Part shown: positions 34,701-45,800 of the stretch, piece by piece
Layout: every line of letters begins with the position of its first letter
How positions within the stretch are numbered: the stretch's first letter is position 1
Origin: Axinella damicornis
Taxonomy: Eukaryota > Porifera > Demospongiae > Axinellida > Axinellidae
Assembly: GCA_963931865.1 (NCBI GenBank)
Contig: OZ007505.1
Span: 19,609,139 to 19,673,138, forward strand
DNA length: 64,000 nucleotides
Direction: 5' to 3'
Translations under genes and position numbers: made by a program
The notes under the pieces: generated by a model
Database searches by the model: none
Seen by the model: only the letters and a program-made list of their open reading frames with translations
Told to the model about the DNA's origin: nothing

Positions 34701-37700
34701 TGTGAGTGTGTATATATGGATTTGCTGGGTCATGTACAGCATGTGCATTGCATGTGCAGTGTACGTGCAGGATGTAGAGTATAATGCAGCACACAATCAC
34801 TATAGGGTGATAATTATAATTCTTCTCTCTGGTTATTAGATTCTATACTGTATACCTTGAGAGTGTAATTGAGTCCGGCATGGAACAGCTGTGGATTATC
34901 ATCTGCCAATTTCACACGCACAGGATTGGCCACCAGAGAGAAAGAGACGGTGTCTGACTGCTTGGTCCCCCTCCCTGCCTCCTCCACCGCTGCTGTGATG
35001 CGCACTCGGGAGTTCACACAGAAAGGATCAAAGCGGTACCTCACCACCTCACGGTAGAAGTTCGAATTGATCCGGAAGTTGAAGGCACCATTTGTCTGTG
35101 GTAACAACAAGAATAGTGGTATGTGCGGCCATAGCAGAAAGAAGAGACTGCTCCATACTAGCACCCACTGTGATACCCTCTACCTGTAACTTTCACTGTG
35201 ATAACCTCATCAGTCCCAATATGATGTAACCACCACAAGCTCTTTGAACAGTTCATTAACAAGCATTGTATGTACTCTTATACCAGTCTTCCAGTTCTCT
35301 CGTAAAACAGGAAGGACTCTCCCCTCCTGGAGGACTCCAGTGTGGCATTGATCTTCACTGTCCCCTGAAGTCTCTCACCAAAGGTGTACCTGAAGTGACA
35401 GATTCACTCGGTGTTGCAGCAACATGCATGTGGCTGTCGTGGTAAACCACACCTTGCACACACATGCATGCACACTTACTCTGCGATTACTCTCCCAGTA
35501 ATGAAGTCCTCTTCCTGAGTCAGCTGTTTTGGTCCCTCCAGTGTCACTTCAAACCGGGGAAGAACTGCATGACGTCGTTCATTCAGAGGAAGAAGAGTGA
35601 TCAAACATGGCATTGCAAGATGCTGACAGCAATTTATGTAGCTACTCACCAAACTCCTCAACCTTGAAGGTACAGCTTGCTGTTGGGGTACTGTAGAACA
35701 CACGGCAGCCTCCTTGTTCATTGGGTATCTATGATGATTGTATTAAGACAGTTGGTTACAAACAAGGTGGCATTCTTGAATCCTACCATATTATGTTTAT
35801 CTCTATAGCGCTAACTGAGTCCCGAAAAGCACGTTATCTTCTGTTTACCTTCAGGTTTGCCTGGATTCTCCATGTCCCAAAGTTTGGCTCATCAGAGAGT
35901 GGGAAGTTGAGGCATGCAAATTCTGCAGATGTGTACACACAAGTAAAGTAAAACTCATGCAGGCGCTGCTGTATGCATGCTTGTGCTAATTAGCCTAATT
36001 TCCAGCCTTGGAATATCTTGCCCTCTCTAAGGTATAGGGATCCTAACCTACAAACTGTGTGGTCTTGACAGTAAGTATATACATTCGCATTTACCGTTTC
36101 ATAGTAAGAGTGATGTGTTTCAGTAACCACAGAGCAATATAATTCTGAACAGGTACACCAGGAATGCTATATTGTACACTCTACTTTGATTTGTGTGCAT
36201 GTGAAGGCTATTCGGCCTTCAAATTGTGTACTCATGCAATACAGCCCACGCAGTACTCCAACCTGAAACTCCACACCTCAACTATCCTTTCACATATAAG
36301 CTTGTTGAAGCAGATAGAATAAAGAGGCAGTGCCTTGTTTGGGTGAAAGCTGTAGGTCAGGTGTCATCCAGTCCATCACCTCAGCACATACATTGGAGCC
36401 AAAATACTTCTATCCAAGAGTCTGCACTCCATGCACAACGTACAATGTACCCTAACCCTAATCACTATAGTTCTGTTAAACATTTTGCCTGTCTCCCTGC
36501 CAAAAGTAAGAGAACAACCTACCTACATGAGCAACACTATAGTTATTTGTACGTGAACCTGAAGCTCAGGAACCAAATCCACAATGCAGATCTACGTAGC
36601 AAGTATAGGACCAATTGGTGCATCCCTTCAACATCCTTGACATCAGACAATAGCTTCATTCCAGGGATTCTAAACTCTAAAGCAGAGGAGGATGACCTTG
36701 GTATATTTATCCCCTGCAAGTTGCCAACGGTTAACACAACAATATTTTTGCATCACGACATGGAGCTCAGCTGAACAGCAGGAAGCTAGAATGAAGTACC
36801 CTTTGATGTTTGGGCTAGGCTGCAATCGCTATGATTATTGATTATTCTGAGCTGCAATTGTGCATTGAATGTCATGTGTTGTTTTCAATTCAGGAGGGAA
36901 GGGAGGTGGTCTGGCTAAATGAGAGGCATGCATTTGAATTAATGCCACATCAGACTTACTGGTATAATAGCTTTATTGTACCATGTACTACAGACAGTCC
37001 TGTGACAGTCTTATACAACAGTCATGTACTCTCATGGCACCTTAAACCCTTTGCAGTGACACCATTATCAAAACTGCTTTTATAAGTAACAATGCATTCT
37101 GCAAAATCATGCAGTTCAATTGGTGTCTTCCACTATAGGTGATCTCAGCTGACCTTTGACAGCAGTGCAAAGTTGAAGGGTAAAGTGGTGCTGATTGTGT
37201 TATTGCATGGCTGTGTATAATATGTATTTGAGTACATTTGACCAGGAACTGGCAGCACGATGGTGCTATAGCCACTTATTACCCCGCGCGCGCATGCGCG
37301 AAGCGGGGTTAAGCAATCGGTTTTGTCCGTCTGTCAGTCGTCTGTCTGTCAGTCGTCTGTCGCCCGCAAAAAATTGAAATCTCGCCACATTGACCCTCAA
37401 AAAACATCCAAATGGAGTCAAACAATAGCAAATAGCAAAAAACTGCTCTATGTGTACCTGACTGAAGTCAAGGCGCTCCGTTTCGCTGTATTGCGGCTAT
37501 TTCCTACTTTTCATAACTATTCATAACATTGGCTCCACCTCTCGTGACCTCAGAGTCCCATCAAGAACAAGACACGCAGTGCATTTGGAAACTTCATGCT
37601 TCGAGATGACCGCTAGGAAACAGTGTTTTCTCACGATCTATGTACTTCACAAACATCGTGGCTATTGTTTCGGCTGTTTTTCCAGCTATTTCCTATTATT

Positions 37701-39766
37701 CGTAACATTTGGCCCCACCTCTCCAGCTTCACAATATATATATATACGGTAAGCGGTCACTCCCACACCTTGGATATGGCCATACACGAAAACAGTATAC
37801 GCGATAGCCGCCTCGGCAGAGATGTCACGTTGATTGTAGCTGCACTGCATGCATCCTGGCATGTAGCTAGACGTTCAGCGCGGGGTATGTGTTCTATGAA
37901 CACCTCTAGTTTACTTTAGCATTTCAACCTGCCTAATGAAGTATAGTTTGTTGAATACCCAAACAGAATATGAAGTGCTAACTACTGTTGTACAATTTAC
38001 CTCCACCTTCAACCACAACAGAATCCAGCTTCAAAATCTGCTTGAATTTGGCATCCTGCATGACAAATATTTGAGCAGTGCTGTAATCGTCCTATAATAA
38101 TCTTGCTTCTTAATTAAGAAACTTTAATAAGTCGGATTCTGGAGAACTTACCCTAACTGTTATTTCAACCTGCATGCGAAGGAAGCAAATCAAATTATCA
38201 TTATCATGCACAGCATGACTGCTCAACAATATACCACCCATACACTAAGATACAAGATATGCACCCATCGTCCCAAACCCCCACCCACTGGTGTTTGGCG
38301 CTTATAGCCACAACACTAGCACCAATTGAGGTCATCCTATAGAGATTTGGACTCGTGACTCTTTCCTTTTGTCATATATACATTGCTGACTCAGAATGAT
38401 ATCCCTTTACCACTTCCACTGGAGGTGCTATTTGCTGCTAGGATACTCACAGTGGCGTTGTCATTGAATGGCTTCAGGGTCTTGTCCACATAGACTACAC
38501 AAAAGTTCACTGCAAATAGTGAGAGAAATATAGTGATCAAAGGTCACTGGCTTCTATATTCCCAAGGAGTTGATATCATTATGTGTCATATAGGGTGTGT
38601 TATTTTGTCTATATAGTCAAGGTCAGCAAGGCACTAAGGATTATCTACATCAGCGTTCAGAGGTTTGTCTATGTTTAGAAGCCATGAATTACTGCATGTG
38701 TGCACACACTTAAGAAAATGTTACCGCTGTAACTTGTTGATTTCCTCTCACCTTCCTGCTCCGGCTTGTAGATAGGTTTGTCGGTCTTGACAAGGAGGAA
38801 TCCCAGGGAGTCTGAGTTGAAGAAGAGCTGCCTCCGGCGCAGATACTGCACCGACCCGTTGTGGGAGGTGACACTGATGAAGTAGTTCCGACCCTGCAGC
38901 TCACTCAATTTTGGCATCTGGGAAAGAAGACAATTGGACAGTGATTCAGAACCTGCATGTACTCCAGCATTCTGCAGTTATAGTACACAATGAGTTGGAA
39001 GAGCAGCTTATTAGTACAGATCAAGTGGAATGCACAATCATAACTCATACCTGAACATCAAGGATAACCGGTCGACCTAATGCAATTGCAAGAGAGAGAA
39101 AACAGTATGACTGTGCTGGCTAGGTTCCAAGTAATTACTTAATGAAAGCAGCGTGCAAAAAGGTCAACACTCCCTTGAGACTTGGCACATTCATTCATTT
39201 TATAGTTGGTTAATGGCCTATCAACATTACAAAGTCGGATTCCACTTCACGAACTTCATACCACGATTATCAGTGGGAATCAGACTCACCCAATCTGGTT
39301 GTTCCTCTGGCAGCGGAAATCAAATCGCCATTGTTACTGCACACCCTCCTGCGATTGCTGCAGGAGCACTGATCATAGGAGACACTAGCCGTCACTTCAA
39401 ACTGCTCAGTGCTGTAACTTGTGAAAGAGAAGGACTCCGTGCCCCCCACATGGTAGCTTTGTGGTGTGAACAGCACGTGGCTGCAGAGAGAAGTGGTGTT
39501 CATCAGGCCACAGTCTCAATTGCATTTTCAGCGCGGGAGTAACGCGATTGTTTATTACCCACATGCATCAAGCAAATTCAGCTACATTAAGATACCGGCG
39601 AACGTAGCTAGCTACATGCAAAAAATTTAACAGTCTTCTAGCTAGCTAGTAACACAGCAGCAACAGTTTGCATTACTTACGGTGGGGTGGAATCAGGTTG
39701 AGCCAGGCTGGGGTAGCCCGCCGCGGCAAACAGCACGGTAACTACTGCCAGCAACAGCGTCCTCAT
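22447..39766 (-). CDS. Thioester-containing alpha-2-macroglobulin/C3/CD109-family protein, copy B
   Basis: Complete head-to-tail paralogue of copy A: 40 exons, about 1530 residues, the usual family size. The ATG at 39766 opens MRTLLLAVVTVLFAAAGYPS, a clear signal peptide. Domain order: MG1 with Cys-rich insert, MG2 (LLVKTDKPIYKPEQEG), MG3-MG6, bait region (PAGIVPAPAPTTAPGNQ), FFPESWIW, thioester GCGEQN (Cys ~967), His in GRVHNFGLV (~1086), TED, MG8, receptor-binding domain, then PWQAYYC and a Pro/Thr-rich tail. The thioester exon is about 86 percent identical to that of copy A (counted by eye), while the bait region has diverged strongly. Exon phases agree throughout, so the gene looks functional. 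The exact C-terminus is uncertain: reading through the last donor gives a stop at 22447, or a hydrophobic exon at 22102-22245 may be spliced on. Introns carry several transposons absent from copy A. Confidence 0.94.
22476..25494 (-). other. Copy B end of TED, MG8, receptor-binding domain and C-terminal tail (exons 33-40)
   Basis: Exons 25494-25339, 25268-25203, 24660-24539, 24110-24017, 23519-23454, 23036-22934, 22760-22693, 22587-22476. Receptor-binding signatures are MAIIDVEIPTGY and GNRFLDDF; exon 38 ends VTVYDYYDPG. Exon 39 (less certain) reads CSVRHHVPMPYPQIKPWQAYYC split across the border, a terminal Cys motif like that of other family members. Exon 40 is Pro/Thr-rich (LPPITTTTPPTPVPGTSPST), probably an O-glycosylated stalk. 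Exon 39-40 borders were chosen by phase and could shift. Confidence 0.75.
24840..25120 (+). repeat. Dispersed repeat ending in a (CA)39 tract
   Basis: A non-coding unit with TCTTCGCGGAGTTTGAGGGT, TTCAGTAAATTGAA and TCATTAGTCTA runs straight into an uninterrupted CA tract at 25042-25119. The same unit, same orientation and same CA ending occurs at 42640-42896. This suggests a mobile element with a microsatellite tail. It lies between copy B exons 34 and 35. Confidence 0.75.
26063..26158. mobile_element. TTAA-flanked foldback MITE (piggyBac-like ends)
   Basis: The two ~39-base arms are near-perfect inverted repeats beginning AAGGTAGCATTATCCC, with a 14-base loop. The left flank is TTAA and the right flank TTGA, consistent with a TTAA target. 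The termini resemble those of the larger element at 33696-34681. It sits in an intron of copy B and is absent from copy A. Confidence 0.8.
26950..26983. repeat. (GT)17 microsatellite
   Basis: Pure GT dinucleotide run a few bases downstream of the donor of copy B exon 29 (26999). Confidence 0.95.
27677..28383. mobile_element. Nested pair of hAT-like non-autonomous elements
   Basis: The outer element starts CAGTGGCGTAGGAGC and ends GTGCTACGCCTATG, imperfect inverted ends with shared GGTCCGG and CCGGACC blocks. An inner element (27740-28244) starts CAGGGGCGGATACAGG and ends CAGATCCGCCTCTG, with G/C-rich subterminal runs including a 30-base C run (28202-28231). Ends of the type CAG.GGCG are typical of hAT elements. 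No clean target duplication was found for either. It fills the intron after the thioester exon of copy B. Confidence 0.65.
28713..28744. repeat. (CA)16 microsatellite
   Basis: Pure CA run next to the donor of copy B exon 25, preceded by a C run. Confidence 0.9.
29423..30509 (-). other. Copy B bait region and MG7 start (exons 19-22)
   Basis: Exons 30509-30440, 30353-30333, 30265-30112, 29654-29423. Exon 20 is only 21 nt; together with exon 21 (154 nt) it equals the single 175-nt exon of copy A. The frame reads AAGISLQSNMFQPS, FISRPVDEVDFRAG, PAPAPTTAPGNQVEQ and ARTFFPESWIWSMQRTE. Exon 22 has PDTITTWVAEAFALS and ends FYFGRRRRVT; the four-Arg run could be a processing site, which copy A (SRRG) lacks. 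Confidence 0.85.
31983..32590. repeat. Tandem repeat, ~4.5-5 units of 122-137 bp
   Basis: Units begin with TTATATTGAAAGGT near 31999, 32131, 32268, 32391 and a shortened one near 32511. Each holds GTGATCATGGTACATTTGGG, TGAAAGTATCAC and TGTAGTGTCAGCTG. They lie in the intron between copy B exons 15 and 16; copy A has no such array. Confidence 0.9.
33696..34681 (+). mobile_element. TTAA-flanked insertion (piggyBac-like ends) with internal ORF and A25 tract
   Basis: Bounded by TTAA on both sides, with inverted ends GGTAGTAAACATGGG and the reverse complement of CCGTGCTTCCTACC. Copy A has only a 221-base intron at the homologous place, so this is an insertion into copy B. Inside, a plus-strand frame (33711-34263) reads MGTAISETKLMDKWAASKRT... 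for ~183 codons. I recognise no transposase motif in it. A run of 25 A (34420-34444) follows, as if a processed transcript had been captured. Confidence 0.7.
36226..36774 (+). other. Unrecognised 182-codon open frame in copy B intron 7
   Basis: The frame has no early ATG (it starts at a GTG), lies antisense in an intron and shows no domain I know. Composition is moderately protein-like (QCLVWVKAVGQV, ILNSKAEEDDLGIF). It is perhaps a fragment of a decayed transposon or chance. The rest of this 2-kb intron (35923-38000) holds the element at 37280-37887 and no other gene. Confidence 0.2.
37280..37887 (+). mobile_element. TA-flanked 608-bp element with CCCCGCGC ends, copy 1
   Basis: It starts TA-CCCCGCGCGCGCATGCGCG and ends CAGCGCGGGG-TA. 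The TA target and inverted ends fit a Tc1/mariner-type MITE. The reverse complement of the whole element, interrupted by another insertion, is at 39897-40812. No transposase ORF is present. Confidence 0.8.
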
Positions 39767-39896
39767 GGTCAGTCGGCGAAACTGCGTTGCTTCTGTGGAA
39801 ATGATGCACGTACACATCGCTTTTAAGTGGAGACGGGTATAGCTGTCACACCTATCCATGCGCCTCATCCGGTTACGTTACATCATAAACTAGAGG

Positions 39897-40812
39897 TACC
39901 CCGCGCGGAACGTCTACAGGATTCCGATTTTCGGATGGGGCCTGGGAACGAGGCTAGCTACAATCAACGTGGCATCTCTGCCGATGAGCATTGAATATCG
40001 CGTGTACTGTGTTCGTGTATGACCATATCCAAGGTGTGGGAGTGACCGCTTACCGTATATACAACAACGTGCATATTGAAGCTGAAGAGGTGCTAGGGCG
40101 TAGCTAGCAATGAGGCAAAGGAGGCAGTTGCCTCCTCGCTTTTCTGGAGAATGACGCGCGTGTCCGGAATCCACGTACGATGTGCGTTCGGTCTGATGAC
40201 AGAGACAGGAGCTAGGCTGACCATGAGCCGGCGTATACTCTTAACGCTGATAGTGCTGCAAGTCTGGGACAGTCAGGGCACCGGCATATTGCTGTAGCAT
40301 TTCGAGAGCAACTGTTTGCGCGATCGCGAACTGCGTATTAACTTATGAATAATTAATTAGCTCGAAAAATTTTTGCCGCGCGCTTCGCTCGCATATAACT
40401 CCCATGCCTCCTCAGTCTCCAAATCCTACCTACGCCCCTGAGGTGGGGCCAAATGTTACGAAATAGCTGGAAGAAACAATTGTCACGACGTCTGTAAAGT
40501 ATAAATCGTGGGAAAGTACTGTTTTCTAGCGGTCATCTCGAAGCATGAAGTTTCCAAATGCACTACGTGTTCTGTTCTGGATGGGACGAAGAGGTGGAGC
40601 CAATGTTATGAATAGTTAGTTATGAAAAGTAGGAAATAGCCGAAATACAGCGAAACGAAGCGCCTTTGCCTTCAGTCAGGTACACATAGTCATAGAGCAG
40701 GGTTTTTTTTGCTATTTGCTATTGTTTGACTCCCTTTCGATGGTTTATGAGGGTCTATGTGGCGAGATTTCTGACGGACAAAACCCAGCTTCGCGCATGC
40801 GCGCGCGGGGTA
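39897..40812 (-). mobile_element. TA-flanked CCCCGCGC element, copy 2, with nested insertion
   Basis: Inverted copy of 37280-37887, running TA-CCCCGCGCGGAACG to CGCGCGGGG-TA. Shared internal blocks include TCACTCCCACACCTTGGATA (as reverse complement) and the CATCTCGAAGCATGAAGTTT region. Its middle is split by the 347-bp insert at 40093-40439. It lies about 130 bases upstream of the copy B start codon, so it may touch the promoter. Confidence 0.85.
40093..40439. mobile_element. hAT-like MITE nested in the TA element
   Basis: It starts CTAGGGCGTAGCTAGC and ends CCTACCTACGCCCCT. It is flanked by GAGGTG on both sides (40087-40092 and 40440-40445), while the intact sister element at 37280-37887 has a single GAGAGGTGG there. 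That sister copy is therefore the empty site. Confidence 0.85.
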
Positions 40813-42118
40813 ATTATGAATGGCTACTAAAATGAGATATTGCATGCATATGGTCTGGCAGGAAGTACATAAAGCAGCTACCTCCTGCAGAGCCTCTGCA
40901 TGAGGTCATCCTTTGGCCTTGTGGAAAACTTTCACCTAGCTCTACTCTATAGGCCCAACTGCAGGTCTCTGTCTAGTGTCGTCCCCAAACTATTTTTAAG
41001 CCTAGTAGTTATCATAAGTTCCAGGGTTTCATCTAGAAAAAAATGTTTGGGGGGGAAGTAGTGGCATGTGCCGTGCAAAATGTTTTGAGGTTAATGAATT
41101 CCCCAGAAGAGGTGTGGCCTACAGCAGTATCTGAGTCCTAATATTGTATTACCTATGATGTAATGATATAGTCAATCTCTTCTTTGGGGGGGAAGCTAGA
41201 CTATTTGGGGGGGAAGCTTCCCCCCTGCCCCCCCAGTAGATGAAACCCTGATAACTTATGTAGCTAGCTACATGAGGGTTGTGTGTATGATTTAATGGAT
41301 GGAGTCACATGCAGGACATTCTTCAGGTTTGCCAAGCCAATTTTGGCAAGGGTAGCTGACATTAATTTTAATTGAACATGAGGCATATCAGACAGCTGTG
41401 CAGGATTGTGAGTTCAGCACCGCCAGGTAGGGTCTAGATCTGGTATATAGCTATAATCCAAATCAACGCGGCTTCACAGTTGACACGTGCACTATTATAT
41501 TATACTGGTTGCTTGGTGGTCAACCTACAACGCTTGACTATGCATACCTAACTAGAGGTCCCAGGTTTTAGCCACAAGTATAATAATTGTTACTGTTAGC
41601 TAGATTTCTTTCTCTTTCAGGGTGCACTCAGCCCCACCCCAAAAATTGAGAAGGGAGCTACCAGACATGGGATTAGGCTTTGGCCTTCATCAGCCATTGT
41701 TGTGCTAAAGCCCTTCAGGGGTTGTCGCGAACCGAGCACGATAGTATACTAAATGTTTATTATAACTAGTGATAGAGATCAATGGCTACAGGCAATTGTC
41801 ACAATACTGGCAAGACTAAAGAAACGCTCCTTTCCAGTCGCTAAATACTGGCCGCTGGGCCGCTACATGTGCCCCACATACAAAAACTTGTGAGGACACA
41901 AAAGACAACACAATGCACAAACATGGACTACCTAATAATGAAACACTACTATCTATTAATGGTAGCCAGCTTCCTCCACAACTAAGTAAATAACATACGT
42001 CCACTCAATGATAATCTAACCTATGCTACCAGTACCTCTGGCTTCGCTACAGGGGTAATAAAATATGATTGAGTGCACTCCAGTGTGTATTTTGACGACA
42101 TAGTGTGTGACAAGAAAA
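40813..42118. other. Spacer between copy B promoter region and the 3' end of the ankyrin gene
   Basis: No gene seen. It holds the small element at 41022-41250, otherwise AT-rich unique-looking sequence with many stops in all frames. The 3' UTR and polyadenylation site of the ankyrin gene should lie in 41.9-42.1 kb. Confidence 0.55.
41022..41250. mobile_element. 229-bp hAT-like MITE
   Basis: Inverted ends CAGGGTTTCATCTA, with G-rich and C-rich subterminal runs (GGGGGGGAAG / CTTCCCCCC). Flanking octamers ATAAGTTC and ATAACTTA match at six of eight positions, consistent with an aged 8-bp target duplication. Confidence 0.75.
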
Positions 42119-42812
42119 CTAGAAAGCAGATGTTGATAAATCAGTGTCTTCCTGCTGTCTGAGTCCCTGGAAGTCCCTTATCCCCTTCCTCCTGGCCTGT
42201 TCCTTTTTCATGTAGAGGTTACCCAAGAGGCGGTCAGTCACTAGCACACGATTACAAACAGCCTGAATGAATGGGAGAGAGGAACAGTAGGTGGGGAGAG
42301 CTAATGAACGAAACTAGCTCCACAAAATGCCGCATGGTGGTTTCATGCATGTTCATAACACAAGTCCAGCACAACATGCAGGGCAATTGGAGTCAATGTT
42401 TAAATGGTCAGGCCAACAGGAGAAGGGTGTCCTCCCTTCAATGTGAAGATGCATGGCAGGGACCATGCATATTATATTACAAGTAGCTTCGCTCACTTCG
42501 CTCGCTCTGCTCCTGCTCCCTGATTGCGTCTGCTTCAGTTGCTGCTCCTGGATCTCCGATTGTGTCCGCTTCAACTGCTGCTCCCCGATTGCATCTGCTT
42601 CGACTGCTGCTCCCCGATTGCATGCATCCACTTGTAGTCCCAGCTGGATTCCACTCCATGCCCGCCAACGTTCTCGAACATTCTTCGCGGAGTTCGGGTT
42701 CAGTAAATTGAAGCACGAAGGTCGCACGTCATCAGTCTAGTCCCACCCCACGACTATCCCACTTCCGTCACACGCGCACACACACACAAACACACACACA
42801 CACACACACTCA

Positions 42813-42890
<78 letters not shown>

Positions 42891-45800
42891 CGTGCACACT
42901 GATGCAGTGACATAGTGTTCAGGAAGAACTGTATGCATGATACTATAATTCAATCCAGACTCATCTGTCACAAACTAATGACACAACTTTTGCATAAAGT
43001 TCAGCTTACACATGTGCTATTAAGTTTACTAAAACATTTTTCAGTATATCTATGGTCATGGAGTTCGGTTCCCCTGTGCAATATCCACATTAGAACTTAC
43101 CTTACTGAGTGGCCTACGACCAACACGTACATGCTTCCTCAACTCATCACAAACAGCCTGATGACCATGTACCTCTGCCACTTCGTCAGCAGTCACACCA
43201 TCCTGAATGGTTCATATGTGGGTATGGTGATAATCCAGTCAGTTTTAACTGCATATGCGTATCATGCACGTGAAATGTATAACACACATATTTGCATCAT
43301 GGCTAAAGTTGAGCCTTGATGCAGCGCTAACCTAACATATACACAACAGCTATCTTCATGTGTCTAAAGGCTCTAAATTAGGTAATTAATGTTAACAGCA
43401 GGTCCTGTGAAATGAGGTATACGTATCGGTACTGATATCTCTCTTGTAGTGCACGACTATAGTTGCCTACTTCAAAACGAACTCCCTCCAACTGCATGTG
43501 CATTGTATACCATAAGTGATACCAAGTTGCATGCAAGGTCAAAGGCAAAGGCAGTGCACGGCTCATGAGATCACAGCTTGATACCTTGTCTTTGAGGTTG
43601 AGGTTAGGTTCACTCTGGATGAGGAGCTTCACAATCTCAAGGTCACCCTTCTCTGCTCCATAAAATATAGCACTCCTGCCTGAAGCCTTGGGAAATGCAC
43701 AGCACATGTAGTATATCATATCACAATCATACATTCTGATCAGTGTGCATGGTAGCATACTCTATAGGGGTGGCCATGATTTGCAATACTGATGTACTAG
43801 TAAACACGAAAATTGGAACCATGCAATTAACACTGTGAGCAGTTCGCAAAATATACACAAATGTACCCTCAAGCATGCATAATTATAGGAGCCAAGAATG
43901 AACCATTTTTGTGATTTGATAAGCCAGCATACCTTACAAAGCAAAGCAATTATTGTTCTACTTCAAGCACCAAAACATCACTGCTATCATCATGGTATGC
44001 ACATTCATCAGTGAGTGTGGAAGAGAACAGTTTTAGGGGGGCTGAAGCACGGAGGTGTTGAGTTTGTGCAGCAGTTAATATTATTAAATTTAAGAGTGAG
44101 AACTATAGGTTCACTCACTTTCTCCTGAAGGTTCACATCCGCCCCAGCTTCCAGAAGTACACTCACTGTCTCAGTGTTGCCCCTCCGGACAGCATAAATG
44201 AGTGCTGTCAGTCCATCCTGTGGAACAGAAGCCATTCTAAATTTGAACCTTAGTGCATGAACTGAGGCTATAGCCTTCACAGTGGGTAGAGGGAAAGTAT
44301 TCATAAAGACGTACAACCCAGAGATCGCTCCTACAACAATTACAGTTGTAAATAACCATCAACACAGCATGGACCTCATTAAAATCAATGTACAAGTGGT
44401 TGCATCAAAATTATTTGTCAGTGCAGATGGATGATGTAGTCTAGAGCCTATGTCATGGAAAGTTCATATAGTGGATAATTAATGATTCACCCAAACCTGT
44501 CTATGTAGCCCTTTAGTACACATTATCGTGATTTACTGTCACAGCACCATCACTACCTAACCTTAGTATACCATGGTGCATTGCAGTTGGTATTGGCCTG
44601 TGGATAGCTTACTACTTTACATGGGATCACTACAAAATTCCTTTTCAGTGCATTGGCTACATTGTACAATGTCATCATTCCCAGGCTCAAAAGTGTGCAT
44701 ATTGTGCTGCATTCGGTGAAGCAAATTATTGATGTATGTATACACCGTAGTCGCATGTTATTAGGCGCAGCTCACTTATAGGCGCATATTCGCTGTTAGG
44801 TGCAGGTTCATCTCTTATCCCAGGTACTCGCTGTTAGGCGCTGCAGTCTTCTTCCAGAAACTCTGCCATTTTTGATCATACGGAGTGGAAAACAGCTATA
44901 ATTCGAATTGAAGCGCACTTCCTATTCGAGCAATGTCATTATTATTATATTCGTTATTAGGCGCATCTCGCTTATAGGCACATATTGCCTTCCTGTGGAG
45001 TTATAGGTGCATGCGCCTAATAACGCGCGACTACGGTATGTCGACTTGTCTGTGATACAAAACACATCCATCTTAGTATGCTGATACTCACCTCATCCTG
45101 CATGTCTATATGGGCTCCAGCAGACAGCAGTACAGGGATGATATCACTGTGACATTCAGAACTGGCCCACATTAGGGCAGTCATGCCATGCTGAGGAGTA
45201 AAACAATATTATGAATACCGTATTTCAGCGATCAAATGCCACACTTGATTAGTGGCCGCCCTCGAATAATAGCCGCACCTCTAGAAGGGCTGAACGAAAT
45301 AAACGCTGCCCTGGTTTAGTAGCCGCGCCGCGGCTAGTATTCAAACGGTCGGCGTCTCGGCAATTGATCGAAGCGCTTTGTCTATAGCACTCGAGGACCG
45401 TGACTGTTTCGCTGTGAGGGCAAAGAGAGGATAACAGATTGTTGGTCATATTCCCCTCTTTCGCGACAGTAATGGTTTTGTGTTTCCTACCGTTTTGTCG
45501 GGATGATTATGATTGTACCGCATGGCCCAGGGCTGAAACAAAACTTCTCCTTTGTGCATAAACACCGCCTTTGATTAGTGGCCGCCCTCAAATAGTAGCC
45601 GCAGAAAATCGTGTGATGAGTAGCCGCAGCGTTTGATTTTGGAAATACAGTATGAAACACAAGTGACAAAGCCATGCAGCTCCCATGCAGGCACACTGAC
45701 CGAATTTTATGATTTTGACAAATGCTTATGGTGTTGCTAAGTGTTCGCTTAATGGCGCATGTGAACAAAGCCATAGTTCTTCAGTAGGTGGTTATATGCA

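Larger units (their letters stand above)
31014..39766 (-). other. Copy B exons 1-18: signal peptide and MG1-MG6
   Basis: Exons: 39766-39681, 39480-39290, 39076-39051, 38917-38752, 38509-38451, 38169-38152, 38055-38001, 35922-35849, 35728-35650, 35564-35480, 35389-35284, 35095-34856, 33668-33492, 33212-33087, 32906-32844, 31822-31628, 31520-31368, 31148-31014. The protein passes through EEFVLPRFEVTLEGPKQL (MG3), NSRVRITAAVEEAGRGTKQS, AVVTNADGSPSPGSS and SPTKSFLQLDDVSRRSPLT. The 2-kb intron before exon 8 and the 1.2-kb intron before exon 13 hold insertions described separately. Confidence 0.88.

Noticed and set aside
43378..43758. Complete 126-codon minus-strand protein
   Set aside because: Only the middle (43585-43686) is an ankyrin exon; the rest is flanking intron in the same frame.
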